Positions 33,808 to 41,530 of a stretch of DNA of 64,000 bases are shown piece after piece (within the stretch, counting starts at the first letter, position 1; each line of letters begins with the position of its first letter). This DNA is from CAVQCX01 sp963775335 (GTDB lineage Bacteria > Pseudomonadota > Gammaproteobacteria > Chromatiales > Chromatiaceae), in NCBI GenBank assembly GCA_963775335.1, contig CAVZIJ010000003.1, positions 558,001 to 622,000 of the forward strand, given 5' to 3'. The notes below the pieces were generated by a model that ran no database searches, was not told where the DNA came from, and was given only the letters and a program-made list of their open reading frames with translations. The position numbers and the translations under genes were made by a program.

Positions 33808-34170
33808 ATGCAACTGCCCGAACTGCTGCGGGCCATCCACACGCTTGCCCAGACCGGCGGGACTCCAGCCCAGTGCGAGGCGCTGGCGCGCAAGGCCATG
33901 GCCTTTGCAGATATGGTCGGTTGGGCGGGTAGCCCCATCGACCCCAAGGGGATGCTTCTCAACCGGCTGGCGGCCCTGCAGTCGGATCTGGAGCTGCGCT
34001 ACGCCCAGACCCGCAGCGCGGCGATCGCGGCGGTACACGACTCGCTCACCGACCTCGGCCGGGCCATCGCGCGCCACGACGACGACCTGCGCGGCGAGAG
34101 CCTGGGCGACGAGGGAGACGAGGACGTTCTGGTAAGCGCAGGGAGCCCCGAGCCGAAATCCATAATCTGA
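33808..34170 (+). CDS. Unknown small protein in the cbb operon
   Basis: 120 residues: MQLPELLRAIHTLAQTGGTP, MAFADMVGWAGSPIDPKGML, and an acidic tail RHDDDLRGESLGDEGDEDVL. No signal peptide or membrane segment; mostly helical by eye. AGGGGGAG stands 9 bases upstream of the ATG. The gene sits 62 bases after cbbX and 16 bases before the aldolase gene, so co-transcription with the Calvin cycle genes is likely. No family was recognised. Confidence 0.7.
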   Translation: MQLPELLRAIHTLAQTGGTPAQCEALARKAMAFADMVGWAGSPIDPKGMLLNRLAALQSDLELRYAQTRSAAIAAVHDSLTDLGRAIARHDDDLRGESLGDEGDEDVLVSAGSPEPKSII

Positions 34171-34186
34171 CCCCAACGGGGGCACC

Positions 34187-35428
34187 ATGCCACTGGTCAA
34201 TATGCGCGACATGCTCAACCATGCCCACCGCAACGAGTATGCAATCGGAGGGTTTCACGTGCTCGGCATCGGTTTCCTGGACGCCATCCTGCAGGCTGCA
34301 GAGAATTGCCGCTCGCCCGTCATCCTGAGCCTGGCTGAGCCCCACTTCGGGTACTATGACTTCGAATTGGCGATGGCGGCGGCCGAACGGGGCGCGCGGC
34401 GCGCCAGTGTGCCGGTGGCGATCCAATTCGAGCACGGGACCAGTGGCGAGTCGGCGAAGCGCGCCATCAGTCTGGGGTGCAACGGCGTCATGGTTGACCA
34501 TTCCAATGAGGACTTTTCCACCAACGTATCCCGCACCCGACAGGTAGTGGAGCTCGCCCACCGCTGCGGCGTTACCGTAGAGGGCGAGCTCGGGTGTGTC
34601 GCGGGCGTGGTGGGGGAGGACCCCGCCAACGGCGCCGAGGAGGCGGAACAGGCCGGCGATACGGTCTACACCTCCGTGGCAGAAGCCGAGGCCTACGCGG
34701 AGCGTACCGGCGTCGACTGCCTCGCCGTCTCCGTGGGCACGGTGCACGGACATGTTCGCCGACGCCCCAAGCTGGATTTCGAACGGCTGCGCAAGATTCG
34801 CGCCGCAGTGAGCTTGCCTCTGGTGATCCACGGCGGCAGCGGTCTGACCGACGATCAATACCGGCGGCTGATCCAATGCGGCGCGGCGAAGATCAATTAC
34901 TTTACGGCCCTGGCTGATGTGGCCGCGGACAGCATCCGCGGGAATGCCAGCACAGACGCCCGCTGCGGGTATACAACCCTGGTGTCTGATGTACGTTCCC
35001 GCATTCGCGCGGAGGTCGAGCGCTGTATGCGCCTGTGGGGCTCGGCCGGCCGCGCAGCCGAGGTCATGATGCAGTGCCGGCCATGGTGTTCCGTGCAGCA
35101 CGTGGTCATTTGCAGCCTGGACCGCCCGCCCGACACCCAGGTGGAACAGATGGTGGGACGCGGCAGCGAAGCGCTCGCCGAAATTCCCGGGGTGCGGCGC
35201 GTCATCTCAGGCTGGACGGTACGTGAGGCGCTGCGCTTCCGGCTCTGCTGGCTGGTAGAAGTCGCACACGAGAGCGTCATCTCGAGCTGGCGCGAGCGCC
35301 CCGACCACGCGGCCCTCGCCGGCAAGTTGCTGCGGCCCATCGCCGGGGACCGCCTCTCCGTCGAGCTCGCCCCGGTGGCCGCCGCCCCGGCCATGCGCGA
35401 GCCGGAGGTGCGGCAAAGCATCCAGTGA
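34187..35428 (+). CDS. Class II fructose-bisphosphate aldolase-like protein fused to a Dabb-like domain
   Basis: 413 residues. The first 285 are a class II aldolase barrel: NEYAIGGFHVLGIGFLDAIL, VEGELGCVAGVVGEDP, LAVSVGTVHGHVRRRP and LVIHGGSGLTDDQ give Zn-ligand His residues. The canonical catalytic LDHG is FEHG here, with Glu in place of Asp. Residues about 300-400 (WCSVQHVVICSLDRPPDTQV, then EIPGVRRVISGWTV and RERPDHAALAGKLLRPIAG) look like a dimeric alpha-beta barrel (Dabb) domain; this fusion is not the usual aldolase length (about 350). Its place in the cbb operon suggests a Calvin cycle aldolase for fructose- or sedoheptulose-bisphosphate. Confidence 0.85.
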   Translation: MPLVNMRDMLNHAHRNEYAIGGFHVLGIGFLDAILQAAENCRSPVILSLAEPHFGYYDFELAMAAAERGARRASVPVAIQFEHGTSGESAKRAISLGCNGVMVDHSNEDFSTNVSRTRQVVELAHRCGVTVEGELGCVAGVVGEDPANGAEEAEQAGDTVYTSVAEAEAYAERTGVDCLAVSVGTVHGHVRRRPKLDFERLRKIRAAVSLPLVIHGGSGLTDDQYRRLIQCGAAKINYFTALADVAADSIRGNASTDARCGYTTLVSDVRSRIRAEVERCMRLWGSAGRAAEVMMQCRPWCSVQHVVICSLDRPPDTQVEQMVGRGSEALAEIPGVRRVISGWTVREALRFRLCWLVEVAHESVISSWRERPDHAALAGKLLRPIAGDRLSVELAPVAAAPAMREPEVRQSIQ

Positions 35429-35549
35429 GGCCGGGCACTGATCTGGGGCACAACGGTTGTGAATCTCCGCGGTGTTTTCGCCGCGAGCCGCTGGGCCCCA
35501 TGGCTGCGGCAACAGACCGCGCCCGCAGCGAAATCGCACGGGCAAGGCC

Positions 35550-35940
35550 GGCGGCTACACGTATAGCCATCCGAAGTGGTTCCGAGACATGGATCTGAAG
35601 CTGCGCGAGATGTTCGATAAGGTGATCAAGGGATCGCGGGACGCAAAGGCCGGTGAGAAGGCTCACCAGGACTGGGAGGTCAAGAGCGAGTGTTTGGACA
35701 CGTCGGAGCAGGGCGTCGACGGTATCCGCTATCCTGGACAAATACGTCGAGCAGTTGGGCTTGAACTTTCTGGAGGACGCCGGGAAGCACCGCAATCATC
35801 CGTACTTTATCGACATCAATTTGATGAAGAACCACCGGCCCATCACCGGTCTCGAAGCCGAGAACCCGAGCTGCGGCGCTCGGTGTATTCGCGGAAGACC
35901 TTTCCACACATGCGGCTGGAATCCGTACCGAATAAATCGT
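35550..35940 (+). pseudogene. Unrecognised ORF split by a frameshift
   Basis: One frame reads YTYSHPKWFRDMDLKLREMF, DKVIKGSRDAKAGEKAHQDW to about 35718. The next frame continues in the same style: SAILDKYVEQLGLNFLEDAG, KHRNHPYFIDINLMKNHRPI, TGLEAENP. Both halves look protein-like and neither has its own good start or end, which suggests a single gene broken by a one-base shift near 35715-35725. No family was recognised. The surrounding stretch 35429-35549 and 35941-36043 holds nothing else. Confidence 0.4.
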
Positions 35941-36043
35941 GCTATTAGATCGGATTTTCCGAAGGATTGTGCATTGCTCCAATTGTTTCTGACCAATAGC
36001 ATCAGGTTTGTCTTCGTTGCCACCCTTGTGAGGAGACTGGTTC

Positions 36044-36592
36044 ATGGTCGAGTTCCCTCTGCACTCGCTGGAGTCTGCCCCCGCAGGGGCGCGCGCTTCC
36101 CTACTCCGGGCACGGGACGCCTACGGAGCCATACCTAACATGTACCGGGTGCTGGCCGACTCTCCGGTCGCGCTGGATGCGTACGAGCGGCTCTCGGAGA
36201 GCTTCGCGGAGTCCAGCCTGACGCCCCTGGAGCAACAGGTCGTCTATCTGACAGCAGCGCACAAGAACAAGTGCCATTACTGCACAACGCTCAAACCCGC
36301 CCTGAGCGCAGGCGAGGAAGCGATCGCGGTCTTGGACGCAATCCGCGAAGAGCGCCTGTTATCCGACCGACGGCTTCAGGCTCTGCGCAGCCTTACCGCT
36401 GCGCTCGTCGAGCAGCGCGGCTGGGTGTCGGAGGCAATGGTCGAGATGTTCTTGGATGCCGGATTCGACCGCTCGCAGATTCTGGAGGTCATCACGGGAA
36501 TCGCGCTGGTGACCATGAGCAGCTACTCGAACCACGTCGCGGCAACCCCGGTCGATGATGTCGACTGGCCGTCGCCGCGCTTCGGATACTGA
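36044..36592 (+). CDS. Carboxymuconolactone decarboxylase / AhpD-like protein
   Basis: 182 residues. The AhpD-type core is LTPLEQQVVYLTAAHKNKCH followed by YCTTLKPA, with a CxxC pair (CHYC). In AhpD peroxidase-type proteins the pair is followed by a His three residues later; here that position is Leu (CHYCTTL), so peroxidase chemistry may be altered. AYGAIPNMYRVLADSPVALD is the usual N-terminal CMD block. It is probably an antioxidant or disulfide-related protein. It stands alone downstream of the cbb operon. Confidence 0.85.
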   Translation: MVEFPLHSLESAPAGARASLLRARDAYGAIPNMYRVLADSPVALDAYERLSESFAESSLTPLEQQVVYLTAAHKNKCHYCTTLKPALSAGEEAIAVLDAIREERLLSDRRLQALRSLTAALVEQRGWVSEAMVEMFLDAGFDRSQILEVITGIALVTMSSYSNHVAATPVDDVDWPSPRFGY

Positions 36593-37122
36593 GCCGAGCA
36601 AGGACGGGGGGTGTGCCCCTTGTTCGCGCAAGGCAGCCGCGACGGAGGGCCTCTTGGGAACGCATGAAACCGTATCCGCCTCCTGCTGGAAATTGGAGCG
36701 ATCTTGGGGGTGGCTGCTTGTGCATTGCCCGTCGGGGGCGACGTTTGGCAGGGCAAGACGACTTCGGGCGCTCCAGAGTGGATGCAAACAGCATTTGGTT
36801 GCGGTTGCTGTAAGCAATCCGGGCTGTCTGCTTTCGAACATCGAGCAAACGCTCGCGGCGCTCGAGTCGGTGACCGGATCTGGCCGAACTCGGACATCTC
36901 GTCGACGACGCCCTACCCGTGCGCCCCGCCCCGCAAGCCAGGGTCGGCGACCGTACCGGCCCGCCCTCCGCCCCAAGCCGCCAGCGGCGCCCAGAGCAGA
37001 GCTGGCCTGCCTCCCCCGGCCGGCAGGCCGGGAGATCAGAACCAAGCCCGGGCTGCCGAGCGGGGACGGAGGGACGGCGGCCTTTTGCCGGCCCGACCCC
37101 GCGCAGGCAGACCCGCCGCCTC
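36593..37122. other. 530-bp stretch without a recognised gene
   Basis: Very G+C-rich toward 36920-37120, with several overlapping open frames on both strands that are Arg/Pro/Ala-rich and not family-like. Nothing is credited. It leads into the first short inverted-repeat element. Confidence 0.4.
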
Positions 37123-37337
37123 GGCTAAGAGGACACCCACCGCAGGAACCCCACCGTAGGCGCCGGCGGCATGGGGAGAGGGCCATGTGCTCGCTTTGTA
37201 GCAACGACCGCTCGCGAGCCGGCTCATGGCAGAGGCCCACCTGCTATGGATTGGGGCGTCTCGCTGACCGACGCCGAGTCGTTGCCCGCCATCTGGGCGT
37301 TATGAGAGGGCGCGTAGGGTGGGTGTCCAGATAGGGC
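37123..37337. mobile_element. MITE-like element, copy 1
   Basis: A roughly 215-bp non-coding unit with terminal inverted repeats GGACACCCACC (37131-37141) and GGTGGGTGTCC (37318-37328), a perfect 11-base match. Its interior matches copy 2 at 38154-38371 almost base for base (for example GTAGCAACGACCGCTCGCGA and ATCTGGGCGTTATGAGAGGG). It has no coding capacity, as expected of a miniature element moved in trans. Confidence 0.7.
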
Positions 37338-37346
37338 GCCGAAGAA

Positions 37347-37784
37347 CTACCCTGCCTCGACCCGTTTCCGAAGCTCCGCCGGGGTTACGATGGCGACACC
37401 CACTTGTCCGGCCAGGGCAAGCAAGTCAGCGTCGCCGGTAACAAGAAGATCCGCGCCCGACCCGATCGCGAGGTCAAGGAACACCTGGTCGTGAGGGTCT
37501 CTGCACTCGACGTTGCCGAGGTGGCGCGCCGGCTCCGGACAGACCTCCGCATACGGCAGGAAGTCCGCCAGGAGCTCTTCTCGGTCTTGCCGGCTCAACG
37601 CGAACTTCGGGTACTCGAGGACACGCAGCAGCTCTTGCACCGTCGCCCGCGACTCCAGCGGAACAATCCCGCGGGACCTCACGGCCATACGCAACCAGCT
37701 CACCCGCCCTCGGGCGAACAGGAGGGCGGAGACGATGACATTCGTATCGATGACGACCCTCAGCGGCGCTACTGTCTTGCCCAC
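37347..37784 (-). CDS. PIN-domain toxin, putative (COG1569-like)
   Basis: 145 residues with PIN acidic motifs: RVVIDTNVIVSALLF, TVQELLRVLEYPKF, and ECRDPHDQVFLDLAIGSGAD with LLVTGDADLLAL. This is the branch of PIN proteins annotated as putative toxin components. It overlaps the AbrB-like antitoxin gene by 16 bases on the same strand. Its 3' end lies 9 bases from MITE-like copy 1. Confidence 0.85.
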   Translation of the reverse strand: MGKTVAPLRVVIDTNVIVSALLFARGRVSWLRMAVRSRGIVPLESRATVQELLRVLEYPKFALSRQDREELLADFLPYAEVCPEPARHLGNVECRDPHDQVFLDLAIGSGADLLVTGDADLLALAGQVGVAIVTPAELRKRVEAG

Positions 37785-37987
37785 CGGAGCGCATCCGCCA
37801 CATCGTCCTCGGTGACTCCCAGCTCGTGGAGCCTGGCCCTGACCTCGTCGGCTCTGCTCTCACGCAGGGGCACCAACACGATTCGCCCGTCCTCCTCCCG
37901 GATATCGAAATAGTCGACCCCCGGGAAACGACTCGCGATCGCCTTCGGCAATGTGATCTGGTTCTTGGAGGTCTTCTTCGCCAACAT
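37769..37987 (-). CDS. AbrB/MazE-type antitoxin
   Basis: 72 residues from the ATG at 37987: MLAKKTSKNQITLPKAIASR is the SpoVT/AbrB swapped-hairpin DNA-binding start, followed by DYFDIREEDGRIVLVPLRES, then a helical toxin-binding tail ELGVTEDDVADALRWARQ. The upstream reading to 38056 adds unrelated residues. It should repress its own operon and neutralise the PIN protein. Confidence 0.88.
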   Translation of the reverse strand: MLAKKTSKNQITLPKAIASRFPGVDYFDIREEDGRIVLVPLRESRADEVRARLHELGVTEDDVADALRWARQ

Positions 37988-38153
37988 TGGCTCACCCGCA
38001 CCCAAGTAAGGAAACAAGGATACAAGAATTCTGTCCCCACTACGCTTGGAACGCAAGGTCGTGAGCCGACCCCTTTTGGCGACGCTACAGCGGCACCGGC
38101 TTTCGCTGCTACGGATGCTCTTCGTGCACTGGGCTAACGGCTAAGCGGCTAAG

Positions 38154-38371
38154 AGGCTAAGAGGACGCCCACCGCAGGAGCCCCACCGTAAGCGCTGGCG
38201 GCATGGGGCGAGGGCCAGGTGCTCCCTTTGTAGCAACGACCGCTCGCGAGCGGACTCTTGGCAGAGGCCCACCTGCTATGGACTGGGCGTCTCGCTGACC
38301 GACGCCGAGTCGTTGCCCGCCATCTGGGCGTTATGAGAGGGCGCGCAAGGGTGGGTGTCTTGATAGGGCGT
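38154..38371. mobile_element. MITE-like element, copy 2
   Basis: Direct-orientation second copy of the unit at 37123. Ends are GGACGCCCACC (38163-38173) and GGTGGGTGTCT (38350-38360), each one base off copy 1. It is preceded by a small tandem run of CGGCTAAG-like units at 38135-38163. Copies 1 and 2 bracket the PIN/AbrB pair. Confidence 0.7.
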
Positions 38372-38569
38372 CGCCACGCCTTCCCAGCGGGTATCGGGCA
38401 GGTACCTGGTGCAGATCGCTTCCGGCTCGGCGCCCTATCCCGAGAGTGGGCTGGACAACTGGCCGGCGGTGGGCTCCAACGGCGCTCGTAGGGCGGACCG
38501 TGCCCTGCCCTGCCCGTGGACACACCGACCCCCAACTAGCGGAGTAGGCGGTTGATCAACCCAAGGAAT

Positions 38570-38592
38570 CATATATATTGTGAGTATATACT
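38570..38592. promoter_or_regulatory. AT-rich near-palindrome upstream of vapB
   Basis: TATATATT and AGTATATA form near-perfect arms around GTG, about 20-40 bases upstream of the vapB start. VapBC complexes commonly bind such palindromes over their own promoter. Binding is inferred. Confidence 0.45.
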
Positions 38593-38609
38593 CCGACAGG
38601 ACCAAGACG

Positions 38610-38840
38610 ATGGAAACGGCAAAACTCTTTCTAAACGGCAACAGCCAGGCAGTCCGCCTGCCCAAGGAGTATCGATTCCGGGGTGACGAAGTGGTGATCA
38701 AGCGCCTCCGCAATGCCGTGGTGCTGTTGCCCAAGGACGATCCCTGGCAGGTCATGTTCGACGCTCTGGCGGAGTTTCCGGAGGACTTCACCCTCTCGCG
38801 TGACCAGCCGGAGCCCCAGGAGCGGGAGTCCATCGCGTGA
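38610..38840 (+). CDS. vapB: VapB antitoxin, AbrB-like
   Basis: 76 residues: METAKLFLNGNSQAVRLPKE, then YRFRGDEVVIKRLRNAVVLL, the AbrB-like fold of VapB partners of initiator-tRNA VapC toxins, and an acidic toxin-binding tail EDFTLSRDQPEPQERESIA. The ATG at 38610 is chosen over 38580 because VapB proteins begin METAKLF. Its stop overlaps the vapC start. Confidence 0.92.
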   Translation: METAKLFLNGNSQAVRLPKEYRFRGDEVVIKRLRNAVVLLPKDDPWQVMFDALAEFPEDFTLSRDQPEPQERESIA

Positions 38841-39235
38841 AGATCGTCCTGGACACGGACATCTGCATCTATGCGATCAACCGCAAGTGCCCCGAAATCC
38901 TGTCGCGCGTCAGGGACTATGACATCGGCCAGGTAGGTATCTCCTCCATCAGCTGTGCGGAGCTGCGTTTCGGTGTGGCGAACAGCGCCAAGCCAGAGGA
39001 GAACCTGGACCGGCTGGAGCGCTTCCTGCTGCCGCTGGAGATCGTCCCGTTCGACGCCGAGGCGGGCCGGCATTACGGCAGGATACGCAGCGAGCTCAAG
39101 CGTCTGGGCTGCCCCATCGGGTCGAACGACCTCTTGATCGCGTCCCACGCCCTTGCCCTCGACGCCACCTTGGCGACCAACAATGTCCGGGAATTCTCTC
39201 GCGTCGGCGGCCTGCGGGTGGAGCAATGGGACTGA
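38837..39235 (+). CDS. vapC: VapC toxin, tRNA(fMet)-endonuclease type
   Basis: 132 residues with intact PIN acidic residues: VLDTDICIYAINRKCPEIL, ISSISCAELRFGV, and CPIGSNDLLIASHALAL with LATNNVREFSRV. This matches VapC proteins that cleave initiator tRNA. GTG start overlapping the vapB TGA by four bases. Confidence 0.93.
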   Translation: MKIVLDTDICIYAINRKCPEILSRVRDYDIGQVGISSISCAELRFGVANSAKPEENLDRLERFLLPLEIVPFDAEAGRHYGRIRSELKRLGCPIGSNDLLIASHALALDATLATNNVREFSRVGGLRVEQWD

Positions 39236-39257
39236 CTCGGGGCCCTGACCGCGGCTA

Positions 39258-39440
39258 TCGGGACCCACCGTAGGACACGCGCTGGTGGGTGCCCTCGCAG
39301 GCCCCCCAGGGAATGCGCTCCTGCTCCAAAGAACAGTGCCCCAGGGCGCGAGCGGGCAAATCAGTGCGCCTGGCGGCCACGGTGGGTCCCCCGGGAGTGG
39401 CGTTGGTGCGCGTGGCTAAGTTGGGTGTCCGGGTAGGGCC
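39258..39440. repeat. Third, diverged element of the MITE-like family
   Basis: It begins GGGACCCACCGTAGGACACG, carries GGTGGGTGCCC at about 39284 and GGTGGGTCCC at 39381, and ends TTGGGTGTCCGGGTAGGGCC. The ends resemble copies 1 and 2 but the interior does not. It also shares its first 25 bases with 27829-27853. It follows the second TA pair. Confidence 0.5.
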
Positions 39441-39531
39441 GCAAAGGGACCACAGGTTTGTTCCCTCCGCGGAGGCCAGACCGTGGAATCGTGTCGCGCG
39501 GTTGTCCTGCGGCCACCAAGAGGCCCGGCGT

Positions 39532-40497
39532 TCAGCCCGTCCCGGCCTCGCCGATGGTCGAAAGGATCTGCCGAAACGCCGCCAGATCGACGGGCGTACG
39601 CGCAGCGAGCTCCGCAAGCAGGGACCGGTAGCTCCCCGCGGCCGACCCACCAACAATGAGGGATACCGAAGGCGGAAGCACCAGGACCAACTGCCTCAGC
39701 TCGACCGAGAGCACCTGGTCGTCGGCGACGCACTGGAGACTGAGTCCGACAGCCCGGGCCTTCCACTGAATGGCCGCGGCGGCGATCTCCGCGGCCGGAA
39801 GATTGGGCCCCAGATACAAAGCCCGCCAGCCCTCGGATTCCGCGGTGATCGCCGCCACCAGGGCCCCGATCTCGTGTTGCTGGCCCGCGGGAGTCGTCAG
39901 CAGGATCACCGGGCCGCTCCGATTCTGCCCCCTGAGCAGCCCGAACAGGTGATGGCGGACCACCACGCTGGCCATGTGCTCCTGGCAGATTCTGAGCCTG
40001 CCCTGCTCCCAGGCGTGGCCGACCTGCCGCATCAGGGTCGAGACCACTTCTTCCAGAAAGATCGGCAGCGGCAGGTCGGCCTCTGCGGCGGCCAGGCTGC
40101 GGCGCAGTCGCTCGGGGTCCATCTCCCGCAAGGCACGGAGACAGCTTTGTACATGCGCAGGCGCACCCTGTAAGCCCGCGGACGCGAACAGCAGGTCTCC
40201 TGTGCCCTGCCGGTCTTCCCGGATCAAGGCCGCCAGATCCTCATCGGTCAATTCGGCGGCCTCGCTGATCCGCCGACCGGCGCTGGTGACCTCCTGAAGG
40301 AGCGCCAGGCGCTTGATGTCGTTGTCCGAATAGAGGCGTCGCCCCCCCGCAACGCGCTTTGGCGCCACCGCGCCGTATCGCCTTTCCCAGACCCGAATCA
40401 CATCCGCGCTCAACCCAGTGCGACGGGCCACCACCTGAATGGGGTGTCTGGCCTCCTCGGCGCTCGGATCCCCGGGTTGTCGCGAGCTCAGTTCCAT
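39532..40497 (-). CDS. MerR-family regulator with B12-binding domain (CarH/LitR-like)
   Basis: About 321 residues. N-terminal MerR helix-turn-helix: PIQVVARRTGLSADVIRVWE, RRYGAVAPKR, RRLYSDNDIKRLALLQE. A helical region holds W-x9-EH (WEQGRLRICQEH), the signature of CarH-type light sensors where the bundle covers adenosylcobalamin. The B12-binding Rossmann domain has GQQHEIGALVA (His ligand; the usual first Glu is Gln) and later GGSAAGSYR. Such proteins repress in the dark and release DNA in light. The ATG at 40497 is used; a GTG two codons upstream is possible. Divergent from the fasciclin gene. Confidence 0.85.
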   Translation of the reverse strand: MELSSRQPGDPSAEEARHPIQVVARRTGLSADVIRVWERRYGAVAPKRVAGGRRLYSDNDIKRLALLQEVTSAGRRISEAAELTDEDLAALIREDRQGTGDLLFASAGLQGAPAHVQSCLRALREMDPERLRRSLAAAEADLPLPIFLEEVVSTLMRQVGHAWEQGRLRICQEHMASVVVRHHLFGLLRGQNRSGPVILLTTPAGQQHEIGALVAAITAESEGWRALYLGPNLPAAEIAAAAIQWKARAVGLSLQCVADDQVLSVELRQLVLVLPPSVSLIVGGSAAGSYRSLLAELAARTPVDLAAFRQILSTIGEAGTG

Positions 40498-40520
40498 GGG
40501 CACTAAGTGTATTTCAATTC

Positions 40521-40573
40521 TTGTCTAGGACAAAGCTTGACAAGTCCGCTATGTCCGTCTATTGTCCTAGACA
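40521..40573 (+). promoter_or_regulatory. Promoter with paired operators for the fasciclin gene
   Basis: TTGACA (40537-40542) and TATTGT (40560-40565) are spaced by 17 bases, a good sigma-70 promoter pointing at the fasciclin gene. TGTCTAGGACA lies at 40522-40532 just upstream of the -35, and its exact reverse complement TGTCCTAGACA at 40563-40573 overlaps the -10. Two inverted operators around a promoter fit repression by the adjacent MerR/B12 regulator. Elements are seen; binding is inferred. Confidence 0.7.
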
Positions 40574-40623
40574 CGCACGAGACATGCGTACCCAATCAAC
40601 CGTCGTTTTAGAGGATCTGAATC

Positions 40624-41130
40624 ATGAGCAAGCGCAACGTCTCCGGCTGTCCCGCCGTTTCGGCACTGCTGGCCGCCGTTTTTTCGCTCGTTGTCGTCGG
40701 CTGCACCACGGCCGCAGCGCGCCCGGACAAGATGGACATCGTCGACACCGCGGTGTCCGCCGGCAGCTTCAATACCCTGGTAACGGCCGTGAAGCAGGCG
40801 GGACTGGTGGAGACACTGAAGGGGAAAGGGCCGTTCACCGTATTTGCGCCCACCGACGAGGCCTTCGCCAAGATCCCGCAGGACCAGCTCAATGCCCTGC
40901 TCGCCGACAAGGCGGCCCTGACCAAGGTGCTGACCTACCACGTCGTGCCGGGGAAGCTGATGTCCGGCGACATCGCCAAGCTTGCCTCCGCTCAGACCGT
41001 GCAGGGCCAGTCGATCACCATCGACACCAGCTTGGGGGTGATGGTGGACAACGCCAGGGTGGTGAAGGCGGATATCGAGGCCAGCAATGGCGTGATCCAC
41101 GTGATCGATTCGGTGATCTTGCCCGACTGA
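40624..41130 (+). CDS. Fasciclin (FAS1) domain lipoprotein
   Basis: 168 residues. A lipoprotein signal ends LVVVGC, so Cys near residue 27 is the likely lipid site. One FAS1 domain follows: MDIVDTAVSAGSFNTLVTAV, GKGPFTVFAPTDEAFAKIPQ, VLTYHVVPGKLMSGDIAKL, and NGVIHVIDSVILP. FAS1 proteins act in adhesion or bind small ligands at the cell surface. It is the first gene under the paired-operator promoter and ends in a strong terminator. Confidence 0.92.
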   Translation: MSKRNVSGCPAVSALLAAVFSLVVVGCTTAAARPDKMDIVDTAVSAGSFNTLVTAVKQAGLVETLKGKGPFTVFAPTDEAFAKIPQDQLNALLADKAALTKVLTYHVVPGKLMSGDIAKLASAQTVQGQSITIDTSLGVMVDNARVVKADIEASNGVIHVIDSVILPD

Positions 41131-41143
41131 GGCCTTGGTGCGA

Positions 41144-41175
41144 GAAGGCCGGGGCCTGATCCCGGCCTTCTTTTT
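41144..41175 (+). terminator. Rho-independent terminator after the fasciclin gene
   Basis: A perfect 10-bp stem (GAAGGCCGGG / CCCGGCCTTC, 41144-41153 and 41161-41170) with a 7-base loop, followed by TTTTT. It starts 14 bases after the stop codon. Confidence 0.9.
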
Positions 41176-41530
41176 CGCGTGGCGGCTCCACTGGCCACCC
41201 GGACGGCGCCTGGCCGCTGACGGGCCTGAAGATCGGGGAAAAGGCCGATCTGACTATCCGGACTCAGGCCCATCTTGCATCTCTCACCCCGCTGTGTCGC
41301 GAGAATCGAGCGGCCAGAGAGCCGTCCGCGGGGCGACCTTATAGGCGGTTCGGCAGGGATGTCAGTGAGCGGGCAGTCGGGGCCGATTCCCGGTCGGTCG
41401 CCTGCTCTGCGGCCATGGCGGCTGAAAGCAATCTGCTGCCCCTGTGCATTCTCGCTTTCTGGGGAGAGTGCATTGATCGACAGCTCTTCCACACATGCCC
41501 TCGAACCGAAACAAGAGGACGAACAACATC
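41176..41530. other. Intergenic between the fasciclin and lipocalin genes
   Basis: No gene seen. It contains AAGATCGGGGAAAAGGCCGATCT (41229-41251, shown as an inverted AGATCGG / CCGATCT pair), a possible hairpin. The lipocalin probably has its own promoter here, as the terminator before it is strong, but no clear -35/-10 pair was fixed. Confidence 0.4.

Noticed and set aside
36593..37122. Several 60-260 codon open frames
   Set aside because: All are Arg/Pro-rich, overlapping on both strands and lack family-like sequence or ribosome sites.
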